From assembly GCA_016858145.1 (NCBI GenBank), contig JAEHOE010000055.1, positions 669,277 through 733,276 on the forward strand: DNA of 64,000 nucleotides, read 5' to 3'. The notes below the pieces were generated by a model, which was not told the DNA's origin, made no database searches, and was given only the letters and a program-made list of their open reading frames with translations. Positions 1-11,326 of the stretch are shown here, one piece after another. The stretch's first letter is position 1; each line of letters begins with the position of its first letter. The position numbers and the translations under genes were made by a program. This DNA comes from Edaphochlamys debaryana (Eukaryota > Chlorophyta > Chlorophyceae > Chlamydomonadales).

Positions 1-3000
1 GCGTCATGGCGGCGGCTGGAGGGGCGCAGAGTGGCCGCGCACCGCGCGTCCCGAGCTCCCTATTGCGGTGCTTTGCTCTCAGCGAGGTGGACGACCCCTG
101 GCGACCGCTCACCTTCCAGGGCCCCACGCCGGCCGCGTAGGTGGCAACCTCGGCGATGCCCTGGGGGGGGGGGGAGGCAGGGGCGGAGGGTGGGGTGGGT
201 GGGTATAGGGACGGATGTGTGGCATAGGGAGGAGGGCATGGCTGGGCAGCAGCACGCAAGGGCTCGCCCTGGCTGAGCGCCACAGCTAGCCCGGACCAAA
301 ACCCTCAAAACCCTGAAAACCCTCAACCAGATGCAGGTACCCCGCACCATGTCAGTCATGAGGTCGGCATAGGTGGTGTTGGCCAGGTCGGGCACGGGCC
401 TGGGGGGGAAGGGGAAAGGGAGGAAAGGGAAGAGCGTTGGGTGGGGGCAGCGTGCCGGACAAGGCGGGCGGCGGGGGTTGACAGCCAACGCTGGCTGGGT
501 GGGGCACAAGTTCAGGAGGGCGGGGCCAGCGCGGGACAGTGCGGGGTACAGTGCGTGGGGTGCGGGACAGGGCGGGGAGCTGGGCAGAGCTACCGGTGCC
601 CACCCTCTTCCGCCCAGTCGGGGGGTGCGGACCGACCGCCACACTGCGGCAGCTGCCCCTGCCCGCACGTGCGCGGGCAGGCCCAGGCGTGCCACCATAC
701 AAATGTTTGAACTCGTTTCACCAGTTATCAGCCGCCCGCGAGCTTGTATTCCAGCTGGGCTCACGTGTCAGTAACTAGTCATGTCAGGCAACTAGCTAGC
801 TAGTGGACCGCTCACGTGTCAAAGTAGTCCATGAGCTGCACCAGGGGGATGCAGGTCTTCTTGGAGAGGTACTTGAGGTTGCCCACCTCGAAGGACTGGG
901 GCGAGGGTGGGGATGGGGGTGGGGGAAGGGGTGGGTGGGTTGGCAAGGTGTCGGGGGAAGGGGTCGTACCGAGTGGGGTGGGGCGACGGGCTAGCACCGG
1001 AGGATGAAGAGGCAGGGCCTTGTGTAAGTCTGCAAGCTGTGATTGGTGTAAGGTCTGTTGCTAAAAATGAGCGAAGGTCCGAGGCTGTGCGTCTTGACAC
1101 ACACCCGCGCCTGCGACCTGCCGTCCGGCGGGCCCCCGCGTTTCCCCCACCGCGGCCGCTTGGCCACTGTCACCTGAATGAAGGCGGGGCGGCGCACCCA
1201 CGCCGCGGAGTTGACCGGGCCGCGGTAGCCGTACTTGCGCAGCATCTGGCGAGCGGGGGGGTTGGGGGTTGGGGGGTGGGGCGTGCGCGGTGCGGAGGCG
1301 GGCGGGGGATGGACACGCCACATGAGCAGTTGTCGTGCGCACATGATGCACGCACCCTCGAACGCGCCCAGCGGTGCGTGGCTCGCGCTCATGCTATTGG
1401 CATCATGCCTACATGCGGTTACTCACGTTGAGCACGATGTCGGACATGGTGGTGTCGGCGGCCTTGACCTGCACGTGCACATGACGCATGCACACGCATT
1501 GAAAGCGGCGGCTTACTAAGCAACGTTCGCGCTAGCAACCGGTGACGCCGGCGACGCCGGCGACACATATGCCCTAGTGGGCCACCTCTTGGCTATGCTG
1601 CCTGTCCCGAGCCCTCGGTCATCATGCGAGCAAGCCCCGCCAGGCTAACCCCGCAACTCCCTTTCCCGGATGGTTTGCTGACCTGGGGCAAGCTGTCGTG
1701 CCACGTGGGGTGCTTGGTCTCGGGGTAGATGCCAACGGTGCGGTTGGGGTTGCTCTGTGGGGCCGAACGAGCCGTGGGCGTGAGCGAGCGTCAGACAGAC
1801 TTGCGGGGCTTGGGGCCGGGGCGGGCAGTGGAGGGTGCAGCCGTCCATGCGTCTGGACCCAGCTCGCCCTTTGCGGGGGTTGCGGCGTGCAGGGCCAGTC
1901 CGCCGCCCCACGAACCCCCACCCAGCCAGACCCCATCTCGCCCCCACCTAGCCCCCACCTAGCCCATCGCCCCCCGCACCTGCGCCAGCTTGATGTACTC
2001 CTCCAGGGTGGGCACCTCGAACTGCAGCGGGCGGGGGTGGGAGGGGAGGGGAGGGGCGGAGGGCAGGGGATAGGGCGGTGGGGACGGGGGCACACGCTTG
2101 GGAGCGGAAGGCTGGCTGCCCAGGCAGGGCTCCGCAGCCCAGGCTCGCGCACATACGCATTGGCCACAAGCTCCAGCCATGACTACATGCGTGGACGCCG
2201 CAGCCCCCTTAGTCCTGCTGCTCCCCACCGGCCCCTGCCCCTGCCCCCCACCCCTGCCCCCCGCCCATCCCTGCACCCCACCCCTGCCCTGCCTCCCACC
2301 TGGCCATTGTAGGACTGGTCGCGCTCGGCGAACTGCTGCTTGGCCCTCAGCGTCTTGACCTCGGCCAGGGTCAGGTCGGTGGAGAAGACGCCTGGGGGAG
2401 GGGGAGGGGTGAGGGGAAGGGGGGGTGACGGGGAGGGCATGTGAGGCAAGAGTCAGGTGAGGTCCGCGCCTGGGGCTGAGGGGAGTAGAGAGGAAGGTAC
2501 GTGGGCCTGGTCGGGACAGGCCCTAGGTAGGCCTCAGTTACCCTGCATGCTGCAGGGTCCGCCGGCCCAGTCGGTGCACCCGCCCGACCCCTGCTCCGCC
2601 CACCCGTCCCGTCATCGTTCCGCCACAACTGCCACACACGCAACTCACGACACCCACCCGTCCAGTTGTAGCCATCGACGATGTAGCTGCGGATGCGGTC
2701 GGGAAACTGTGGGGGGTGAAGGGTGCGTGGTAATGAACAGGGCGGGATGAACAGGGGTCGCTGCAACATGTACCGCTGTGCAGGGCATGGAGGCAGATCA
2801 CGCAACTCACTCTGATCTCGCCCATACCGCGCCCCACAGCGCCTCGCATTGCACCTGCTGCCGCCGCCTCGTCGCTTCTAACCAGGGGTGACACCCTGCT
2901 TCTAACCACAGCAACACAGGCTCCCGGCCATATTCCCACCGTCACCCATTGCCTTGATCCACGTGCACGCCCGCACCAGTCACCCATTCCCGGTGTCCGA

Positions 3001-4012
3001 ATCCATAGTGCCGTGTCTGAGTCCCGTATCCACCCCACACGGGTACCGGTCTCCAGCGCAACCCACACACCCATAGCACGCGCCCGCACACATCGCGCGC
3101 ACCTTGGCACCCGCGTCCGTGGTGGCGCACAGCAGCGGCTCGCTCATGGCGGCACACCGGTCCCCCCATATCCCCCCCGGGCCCCCGCCCTACACAGGGG
3201 CAGTCACGCTCCCTCTCCTCCACGCACCTTCTGGTCGGCGTCCGTGGTGCCGGACAGCAGCGGCTCGTGGCGGCACACGGGCACCAGGTCCCGCGTCAGC
3301 ACCACATCGCACTGCCCGTGCGAACAGGAGCCCGTGGAGGGGCACGTGGAGGGGTGGGTGAAGGGTGGGTGGAGGGTGGGCGGAGGGGTGGGCAGAGCGA
3401 AGGGGCTCCAAAGAGGGGGCGGGAAGGAGGGCCGATGGACGCTGCCGGGGTGGGGTGGGCCAAGAGTGCCACGGTCGAAGCATGGCACCAAGGCCTGGTG
3501 TGCATACCGTACCTCGATGAAGTCGGCGCCCAGGTCGATGGCGAGCTGGTAGGCCGCGATGGTGTGCTCGGGGCGGAGGCTGTAGCAATGGAGCGGAAAG
3601 ATGCGGGCGAAAGGTTGTGCGAGAGCCAGGGACTCGGAGCGTGCGGCGCTCGGCCTCCCGCGGAAGGTGCCAGGAGGGATGGATGGCAGGCAGGAAGGTC
3701 TCGCGCGCAGGGACGTGACCCAGGCGGCCTCCCGGCACTCACCCGCTCGCGCCGCGATGCCCGATCGTGTAGGGCTGCTTGCGCGGGTAGAAAGCGCTCG
3801 CCTGGGCCGGGGCGTAATGGAAGGAGGTGAGCACGCGGTCATCGACCGGGGCACCGTGTTGGGGGCACGCACGCGCGTCAAGTGGCCGGCAGCCGCGCAG
3901 GTTAGAGTCATAGCGCCGGCGTGGTCGGTCATCTGCGGGAAGTCGGCTTGACGCGTACCTGGGCTGTCGCCGCCAGGGCGAGCAGCAGGATGGCTGCGTT
4001 GATGGCACGCAT
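1..4012 (-). CDS. Glycerophosphodiester phosphodiesterase (GDPD), 3' end off window
   Basis: Hydrolyses glycerophosphodiesters to glycerol-3-phosphate and an alcohol (GDPD family). Thirteen exons are visible (5' to 3'): 4012-3959, 3801-3743, 3579-3513, 3311-3228, 2706-2658, 2391-2300, 2021-1980, 1754-1683, 1468-1427, 1245-1174, 895-816, 399-348, 160-113. They give 271 codons with all phases closing; the last exon ends at a donor, so the gene continues left. Exon 1 encodes a signal-peptide-like start (MRAINAAILLLALAATAQ), so the enzyme is probably secreted or vacuolar. Catalytic motifs seen: HRGASG, RPEHT, then E-C-D with the following RHE, which match the metal and acid/base residues of the family; GIYPETKHP is also diagnostic. 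It is divergent from the metallophosphoesterase at 5402. The exact acceptor of exon 2 is the weakest junction. Confidence 0.88.
3099..3160 (-). repeat. Degenerate partial copy of GDPD exon 4 in the next intron
   Basis: This stretch repeats the 3' end of exon 4 plus its donor (original about 3223-3290). It carries a 4-nt insertion that breaks the frame and several substitutions. Skipping it gives a continuous GDPD protein (exon 4 joins directly to the exon starting at 2706), so it is read as a dead exon fragment. Confidence 0.75.
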
Positions 4013-5401
4013 GGTTGGACCGGCGAAATCACTCCGCAACCGTAGCGGGATAAGGCAACATGCTAGCAAGGACTCGCACGTTATTTGACGCATTCACGCA
4101 AGCGAATAACGAATAAACGAATAATACTAAAGTTACTTTGGTGCCCAGCAGCGGTTGCTGGCCCGGTTAGGCGCGGTATCTATGGAACCTGCAGTCCGCG
4201 TTGTGACTACGCAACCATGCTCACATGCTAGACTACGAGCGCGAGGCCGGCTTCACGTTGTGTGAGTACGCGTCCGCGGAGTACAAATTCTCGGTCTTCA
4301 CACCCGGCCGTCGCACGCACACACGCGCCGATGTTCAACCTACAGCTGGTATTCTGTTACTTCTGACCATACCTCTGTAGGTTTGTGCAATTGGCGGCGG
4401 GGGCTGGCGGTTGATCCCCATGGCTTGCCTGCCTGAGCGAGCATACCCTAGCTAACGCGCGGGTGCTTAGATACCACCATGAACCGAGTTTGGTGTAATG
4501 GGGAAAGGTGAAGCGTACACCAGGAAGGGCTGGAGTGACGGCGAGGGAACTGGGGGTGGACATTAACGAAGCGTAGCGTACGTAGCGTGGCCGGGCCTGG
4601 GCCTGGCGGTGCCGGGACGGGACGGGAAGGGTCTGCCCAGACAGGGTCAACACCAGACCATCAGAAGTCAAAGACGAGGATAGATGAGGGCGAGCAAGTG
4701 CAGACCGGATCCTCAGACAGTTCGCTGGAGCACTCGGGAGCGCCAGGGGGCGGAGGGGAGGATGCGTTGGTCTGGCTCGGCCTGGCGCCGTAGGACTGCC
4801 TGTCGTGACCAAGCTCGAGTGGTTCGCGGGGGTAGGGAGACGAGGGGTGGTGGAAGGGATTACGCTTGATGGCTGTCGTAGACCGAAGGGGGGGCGGGGG
4901 AAAGGGAAGGGGGGCGTGGGGACGGAGGTGCGGGGCGAGAGCACGCCGAAAGAGGCACGCGCACATCATCCGCGCACACCAGCGCGTACACAAACCCTGC
5001 GTATCAGCATTCGGTCATACCACTTAGTATCGCAATCCCACTCGCTTAAGTCGGGCCGCCCGGCCCCCAGCTGTCCGGCCAGGGTTCGCCTCACGCTTTA
5101 GGTCTACTGTCGAGCACGGCGGCGCATAGCTGCGCGCACAACTAGCTTGCTTGCTACCACGGTTGCAGGTGCTGCGGCACCGTGAAGGCGCGGATAAGGG
5201 CCATGCGGCAAATGAGGCAGACTGTGCTAGGTACGCCCACAAGCAAGCTTTCCGGGTAGCTTTCATGCCAGGATTAAAACCTTCGATGCTTGTGAAGGGG
5301 GTAGTGCGCGACGAGGAGCAGAGCATGCCACCTTGTGTTGCGCGGCTCCTGTACCCCGCCTCACAGCGCAAGGGCGGCTTGGGCATCGGTCTGCAGCGCA
5401 C
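4013..5401. promoter_or_regulatory. Divergent intergenic region between GDPD and metallophosphoesterase genes
   Basis: About 1.4 kb separates the start codons of two head-to-head genes, so both promoters and 5' UTRs must lie here. A short AT-rich patch (about 4090-4140) stands out from the GC-rich surroundings. I see no convincing coding sequence. The metallophosphoesterase could start upstream at an in-frame ATG at 5333. Confidence 0.5.
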
Positions 5402-8400
5402 ATGACCCTCGGGCACATGCGCTTCGTCAGCGTCCGTGCGCATGCCGCGACTGCGGCACCTGCGGGCGTCACGCCTGGTACCACGCTGGCCAAGATGAGC
5501 ACGAAAAGGTGGGTATCGAGAGAGCGGCGACAGTTATGGCGCCGCGGACCGATCCGTGTGACAGCTCCCTTTCCCCAGCGGCATCTCCCCGACCCCATCT
5601 CCGCCCCGGGGCCCCCAACCCCACCTATGCCTCGCGGCCGCATACTCCGCCTCCAACCCCCGTCCCCCAACCCCACCTCCGCCCCGCGGCTCCCAACCCC
5701 CGCCGCCCCCGCCCCCTCGTGTCAAACCCCGCAGCCGCTCCGAGCCCTGGCAGCTTGCGGTCATGGGCGACCTGCACCTGGCGCCGGAGCAGATGCACCT
5801 CTTCCACGCCGCGCGGTCCCACCTACTGGCAGCCATGTCGGAGGAGGGCAAGCCCGTGCCAGGTGCGGCCCTAGGGCCCCCACGCGCGCGCTCCGACCCT
5901 ACGCCCCAACCTCACTCCTCCCTCGCCACCCGCCGGTTTCCAGCCTCCGAACCCAGAACACCCTCCCACCCCCCCGCTGGGACACCAGCGCACACACGTG
6001 CTCGTGTCGTACGCTCGCACCACGCCCACGTGCCCTCCCCTGGCCCCCCCAGGCGCACGTGTGGCCCAGCTGGGGGACCTGGGCCACGGCAAGCACGCGT
6101 CCGGGTCACAGCGGTGCTTCAAGTTCGCCAAGTGGGTGCAGGGGGTGATGGGGGTGCTGTGGGTTGGGGTGGGGTAGGGCTGAGCTGGGGCCTGTGCGAG
6201 GCAGGCGTGGGCGCTGGGGCGGTGCGCCGAGTTCCTCGCGTGCTGGTTTGTGCGCGCCGGGTTGAAGGGCACCAAGCGCGGGCGGCAGGCTGGGGGCCGA
6301 AGGCTGGGATCGGCGTGGGCACTGGGGCCTTGGGCCTGGGGTACCAGACTACCGGTACCAGGCCTCTCCATCCGCAATTGCATCCGCTTACGCCGCGGTG
6401 TTTTGGGAATGGCCCGGGCTCCAACCCCGCATTGCCCAAACATACAAGTACCCAACCACCCCAACATCCCATTATCTCACCATCTTCATCTCACAAGAGC
6501 CCCACCGCACATCTCCCCAGGGACTTCCTCGACGGATTCGGCGTGCCGTACGCCATGATCACGGGGAATCACGATCTCGAGGGGGACGAGTACGAGACGG
6601 ACGAGGCCAATCTGTCGGCTTGGAAGGAGGTGCGGGGGAGGGGGAATCTTCATTAGGGAAGCCGGGGTTCGGGGTTAGGGGTCGGGGCGTAAGGGGTATG
6701 CACACCTGGAGGGCACGTGGGTCGGTCGCTGCTCGGGGCGTGGTGGTGAGCGGGATATTCTCTTCGAAGGAAGCCGTGCGATGGGGGCCCCGAGGGAGGA
6801 TGGGGGCACTCAGGCATTGCGCCCGCCGCTGCAACTCCTGTACCCATCACCCCCTCAGGTCTTTGATCAGCCGCACTACTGGTCCGCGGACCTGGGCTCG
6901 GCCCGGCTGCTGGGGCTCAGCACCGTGCGCTACCGGAGCAACGAAAACAGGTATGTGGGGGGTCCCTTAGGGAGGGGCCCTTTGGGGGGTGGTACCTGGG
7001 AAGCGGGAGGTGGGAGTTAGGGTTGGAGCGCGGGCTGGGAGCGGGGAACTGGGAACGGGGTCGGGGGGAGGCGCAGGGGAGATGCAGGTCGTGGGGTTGG
7101 GCTAGGAGGCGGGAGGCGGGAGCTGGGAACCGGGAGGGGCGCTGAAGGGGCGGGGGGGACAGGGGTGCTGGGGAGGGCTGCCCGGACCGCCACCACCGCC
7201 CCAGTCTGTTCCGACCGCTTGCGCACCGGCCGGCGACGCCCTTGAGAGCGGCCCGAGTCAAGCTGCAGCGCGACCGCCCGGCTCGGTAGGGGCGCGGCCG
7301 GCTCGTGCTGAGCGCCCCCTGTCCCATCGCCCCCCAGCCACCACGAGGTGTACATACCCGCTTCCCCTGCTTCCCGCCCCCTTTCCCTCTCTTGACCCCT
7401 CCGCCTCTCCCCCCTCCTCTTCCCCCCAAACCCCTCCACCCCCCTCCACCACCATCCCATTCTCTATGTCTTCCTTCACCTCTCCAACGCCTCCCCCCCC
7501 CAGCCACCACGAGGTCTACATCTCCCACGACCAGGTGCAGTGGCTGGAGGGGCAGCTGGCGGAGCACCCGCACACGCCCTTCATCGTGTGAGTGACAGGG
7601 GGGGCGGGGGGGATTCGCGGGAGCGACAGGAGGGTCCGGGAGGGGCCGGGGAGGCCTGGAGCCTTGGCGGCGGACTCAGCCCTGGGGTCGAAAGCCAGGT
7701 GGCGCGCGGCGGCCAGGCACCCGGCGGGGGTGGCGGGCTGGGGAAGCTGGGGAGTGTGTGTGGGGGGCGTGAGGGAGCCTGGTCGCCGCTGGCTGGGTGT
7801 GGGGGGCCAGGGGCTTGAGGTGTCAGGGAGCTGCGGCAGAGGAGCAGCCGGGGAGAGGGGGGTGCCGTGGTGGCTAGTGGGTGCGGGGCCAGGGTGCGGG
7901 GGCTGCGGTCCCCCGTGACGCTCGCCAGGTTCCCCCCCTGAGCTCGGTGCCATCCCCCTTCCTTGTTGGCCACAGTCTGACGCACGCGCCACCCATGGGC
8001 TGCGGGCTCAAGGTGCGGGCGCGGGCGGGCAAGGAGTGGAGGGGGAGGGGGAGGGGGATAAGGGAGTGTGCTTCACGCCCATTGGCCCGGCTGGTCCCTG
8101 ATCCTCCCGGCTAGGCCAATGCCCTACGTCCCGTTCGCTCCTGCTCTCTCTCGTTCGCTCCTGCTCTCTCTCGTTCGCTGTGTCTCGCCGCATGTCGCTG
8201 CGTCTCGCTGCCGCTCGCTGCGTGCGTGTGCGTGTGCGTGTGTCGCTGCCCTGCCTTCCTGACCCCCAGCGGCCCCCCCGCGGGCGCTCCGGGGCCACCG
8301 GCGCGCAGGTGATCCAGGAGGTGCACATCAAGAACCGCTGCGCCTGGCTCAACCACTCCCAGGACCCCAAGCGCTTCCTGGACATCGTGTCCCGCCACAA

Positions 8401-11162
8401 AAACATCAAGCTCTGGTTCAGCGGTGAGCGCGGTTTGCTTAATGCCTGGTTTGCGTCGCGCCACCGCCACATGCTGCTCGCCTCGCATCGGCCCGACTGC
8501 ACCACGCCCTGCTCGTTGACTCCCCGTCCCCCAACATTTCCCCCTCCCCCAGGCCACTTCCACCTCTCCCACAACTACCCAGACTCTATCTCCACCGTGG
8601 GGAGCACGGCCTTCGTGCAGGTGGGGAAGGGGGGAGCGGCTCAAACACGCAGGAGCGGAGGAGAGGAAGCAGGCCAAATGGAGGGGCTCGGGAAGGGGCC
8701 TAGGCCGTGGAAGGGGGCAACATCACCACATATGTCGGCAATACCAGACGACCTTCAGTACATGCAGGAAAAGCCCTTCAGTCCATACCTGTCGCGCCCA
8801 TGGCCACGTGTTCCCCGCTTCATCCCCATCTCCCCACCCTGCTATTCCCGTAGCCACGCGTTCCGCGCTTCAACGACCCCCGCCCCCGCCTCCACCCCCA
8901 CCCCCACCCCCACCCCCAGGTCGGAGTCATCGGGGAGTGCAACCGCGACGGCCTCCGCCAGGTGGGGACCGGGGCCAGGGGCACAGGTGCACGGTGATGG
9001 ACCGACACAGAAGTGGGCACAGGCTCGGGCCACATGCCGCTAGCCAGCAATTCCTTGAGCCCACCACCTGCCCCGGGGCAGTCCTTCCCCTGTCCAACGA
9101 CTGCCATCCCTGCGCCTGCCCAAACACCACATGAGACCCACACACACCCAACTCCCCCCCCCCTGTTTTTACCCCAACGTCTCTGACAGAGCCGGCTGCT
9201 CCGCGGCACGCCCAGCGGCTACGAGCTGTTCACGGTGGACCACGACACGGGCGCCACGCGCCTGGACCTGGCGGCCGACTGGGCCGACACCGCGCCGCCC
9301 GTGCCCGTGACGCCCGCGGACGAGCTGCTGTGCGACCCTTCGGCCGGCTGGCTGTGCTCGCAGATGGACTGCAAGGTGCGCGTGCGTGCCGTACTGTACG
9401 GCAGATGTAGGGCCATCCTGGGCAGGGGCGGGCCAGCACCTGCCTTCTCCCCGCCGTTGCGCTGACGCCTTGCTTGCCGGTCAACGCTTCTGCCTCCTGC
9501 CTGCCCTCTCACTGCCCCCTCCTACTGACCCACATGTCGGTAGCCCGCTGGCGCCTTGCTGTTCTCCATGTTTGTTCCCCTGTGCTGCCCCCCGCTCCCG
9601 GCTGCCGCTCTATCTCTCCCTACGCTCTCCGATGCTCCGACAATCACCGTCCGCTCCCCCCCACTCGCCCTCCTGCTGACCCGCATCCAGGTGGGCGACA
9701 ACATCCAGGGACTGGTGACCTGGTGAGCCCGGGTGGGGGGTGGGGGCGGGGACCGGCCTGCAGACCCGTGGTACCGATAGCCCTAGGCGCCCGGCGCCCT
9801 GCTGGCATTGAGCACCCCTGGGTAAACCCTGGTTAGCCCCAGGATGTACCCGGCCGATGAGCCGCAGCGCTCCGCCCTCCACCGTGTGTGCCCTACTGAG
9901 CAGGCGCATACCTGGATACCGCCTGGGTATTGCCCTTTCAATCACCCTGTAGTATGCTTGTCTAGAATCCTAGGCGCATGGCTAATATTGTCTGAGGTCC
10001 TGAGTGCTCCTTTTGTGCTCCGTCCCAGGTATCCGGTGGGCTCTGAGACCATCCTGGCACTGCACGACGGCGGCCTGCTGATCGAGTACGGTGAGTACGA
10101 CACGGTACGGCACACATGGGCGCCGTGCCGCAGCAAGCTAGCGGCACGTGGGCGGCATGGCGGCGGCTTCCGTGGAGCAAGGGCAGCCGGGGGATGCGGA
10201 AGCGTACCTTCCCTTTCCTCACCTCCGCCTCCAATCGGTATCCCTCCGAAACGGTCATGTGCGGCATTCTCTTCCTCACCGCGGCCATGCCCCCCCCCCT
10301 CCCTCCACCCGCAGACATGGCCACGGCCGCCCCCATCGGCCTGGTGACCCGTGTGCCCGAGGACTGCCGCCTCCAGCCAGTCACGGCGCAGGGGTCCCCC
10401 TGCGCCCGGGAAGATGGGGCTGACGTGGCGGAGATCCGGGTGCTGGAGGCGGATGGTGAGGGCGGGGAGGGGTGTGGGTGGGGCGTTGTTGACGGAGCCG
10501 CGGGCGGTTCCCTTGCGATGGGGTAAGGGTCACGGAAGCGACTGGGACAAGTCGGAGTGCATTTGGCTTCAAAGCGATGACGACCCCACGCCCCGAGCGG
10601 TCGTGGCAGTCGGTCTTGTGTCCGGCTAGGCATAGCTTCCCGGACGCCCCACCGGCCGTGTGTGTAGCCCGAGGCGGCCCTCACCCCGCCCTCATACCTC
10701 GCCTCACGGGCGGACCAGCGCCCTCCCCCAAGCCACCCCCCTCGCCCCATCCACCCCAACCATCCACCCCAGGCTCCCTCCGCGAGGCGCTCCCACGCAA
10801 CTCCGCCGGCGCCTTCTACCGCGTCTACCAACCCAACAAGTGAGGCCGTGACCTTGGGGCTGAAGGGAAGGGTTACAAGCGCTCAGCGGCCATGGCGAGC
10901 AGCCCAAGAAGTGCGGGCACAGGCTGACTAAGTACCGCGAGGGTTGGTCAAGGGAACGGAAGGGAACTGCGCGACAGCTGCGCTCCGTAGCATTGTGGGT
11001 GGACGGGCCCCAGCCACAAGCGGGGCAACGTCGTCGGGAGGCCGGCCTAGCTCCTCTTCACCTTGCCCACGCACGCCCCTGGCCCCCGCCTCCCGCCCGC
11101 GCAGGTGGAAGCTCAAGCGGGCTCAGAAGCAGGCGCAGGCGCAGTCCCTGGTCGCGGTCTGA
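5402..11162 (+). CDS. Calcineurin-like metallophosphoesterase, likely organelle-targeted
   Basis: Two-metal phosphoesterase of the calcineurin/purple-acid-phosphatase fold; substrate not predictable. Sixteen exons: 5402-5508, 5735-5862, 6053-6131, 6521-6629, 6859-6950, 7504-7587, 7976-8012, 8309-8423, 8553-8620, 8920-8961, 9190-9375, 9691-9722, 10029-10090, 10315-10455, 10773-10839, 11105-11162. The model gives 468 residues with every phase closing. The five family motifs are in order: MGDLHL (about residues 46-51), LGDLGHG, GNHD (about 120-123), LTHAPP (about 201-206) and GHFHLSH (about 251-257), which supplies the late metal-binding histidines. The first 36 residues are basic and Ala/Ser/Thr-rich, like a transit peptide; an in-frame ATG at 5333 would add 23 residues. 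The C-terminal ~200 residues match nothing I recognise and end in a Lys/Gln-rich tail. Confidence 0.85.
7330..7360 (+). repeat. Partial copy of metallophosphoesterase exon 6 start, with acceptor
   Basis: A near copy of the 3' splice site and first ~20 nt of exon 6 (original about 7495-7527) lies about 170 bp upstream in the same intron. It keeps the C-tract, CAG and the SHHEVYI codons with one silent change, then diverges. It could act as a decoy acceptor. Confidence 0.7.
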
Positions 11163-11326
11163 GGGTGACGGGGAGGAGCGGGCCTAGCCCCCATGCACCT
11201 GGTCGCGACCTAAGAGGAAGATCTTGAAACCGGAAAGAAACGTTGTGGCGGCAGCCTGCGAGCTGGATGCGGCCTGAGGGCGAGGGCTGGCGTAGTCGCC
11301 CTGCACCTGGTCGCGGCCTGAGGGGC
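11147..11326 (+). repeat. Imperfect repeats of the stop-codon region in the 3' UTR
   Basis: The motif ctggtcgcggtctgagg at the metallophosphoesterase stop codon recurs at about 11197 and 11306 with one to a few changes. It lies in the presumed 3' UTR and has no coding meaning that I can see. Confidence 0.55.

Noticed and set aside
812..816. GDPD stop codon at 812 (ACG TGA)
   Set aside because: A GT donor at 815 with the correct phase joins to a downstream exon that continues the conserved GDPD C-terminus.
3099..3160. Extra GDPD exon between exons 4 and 5
   Set aside because: Including it would need a frame the 4-nt insertion destroys; skipping it gives the normal family order.
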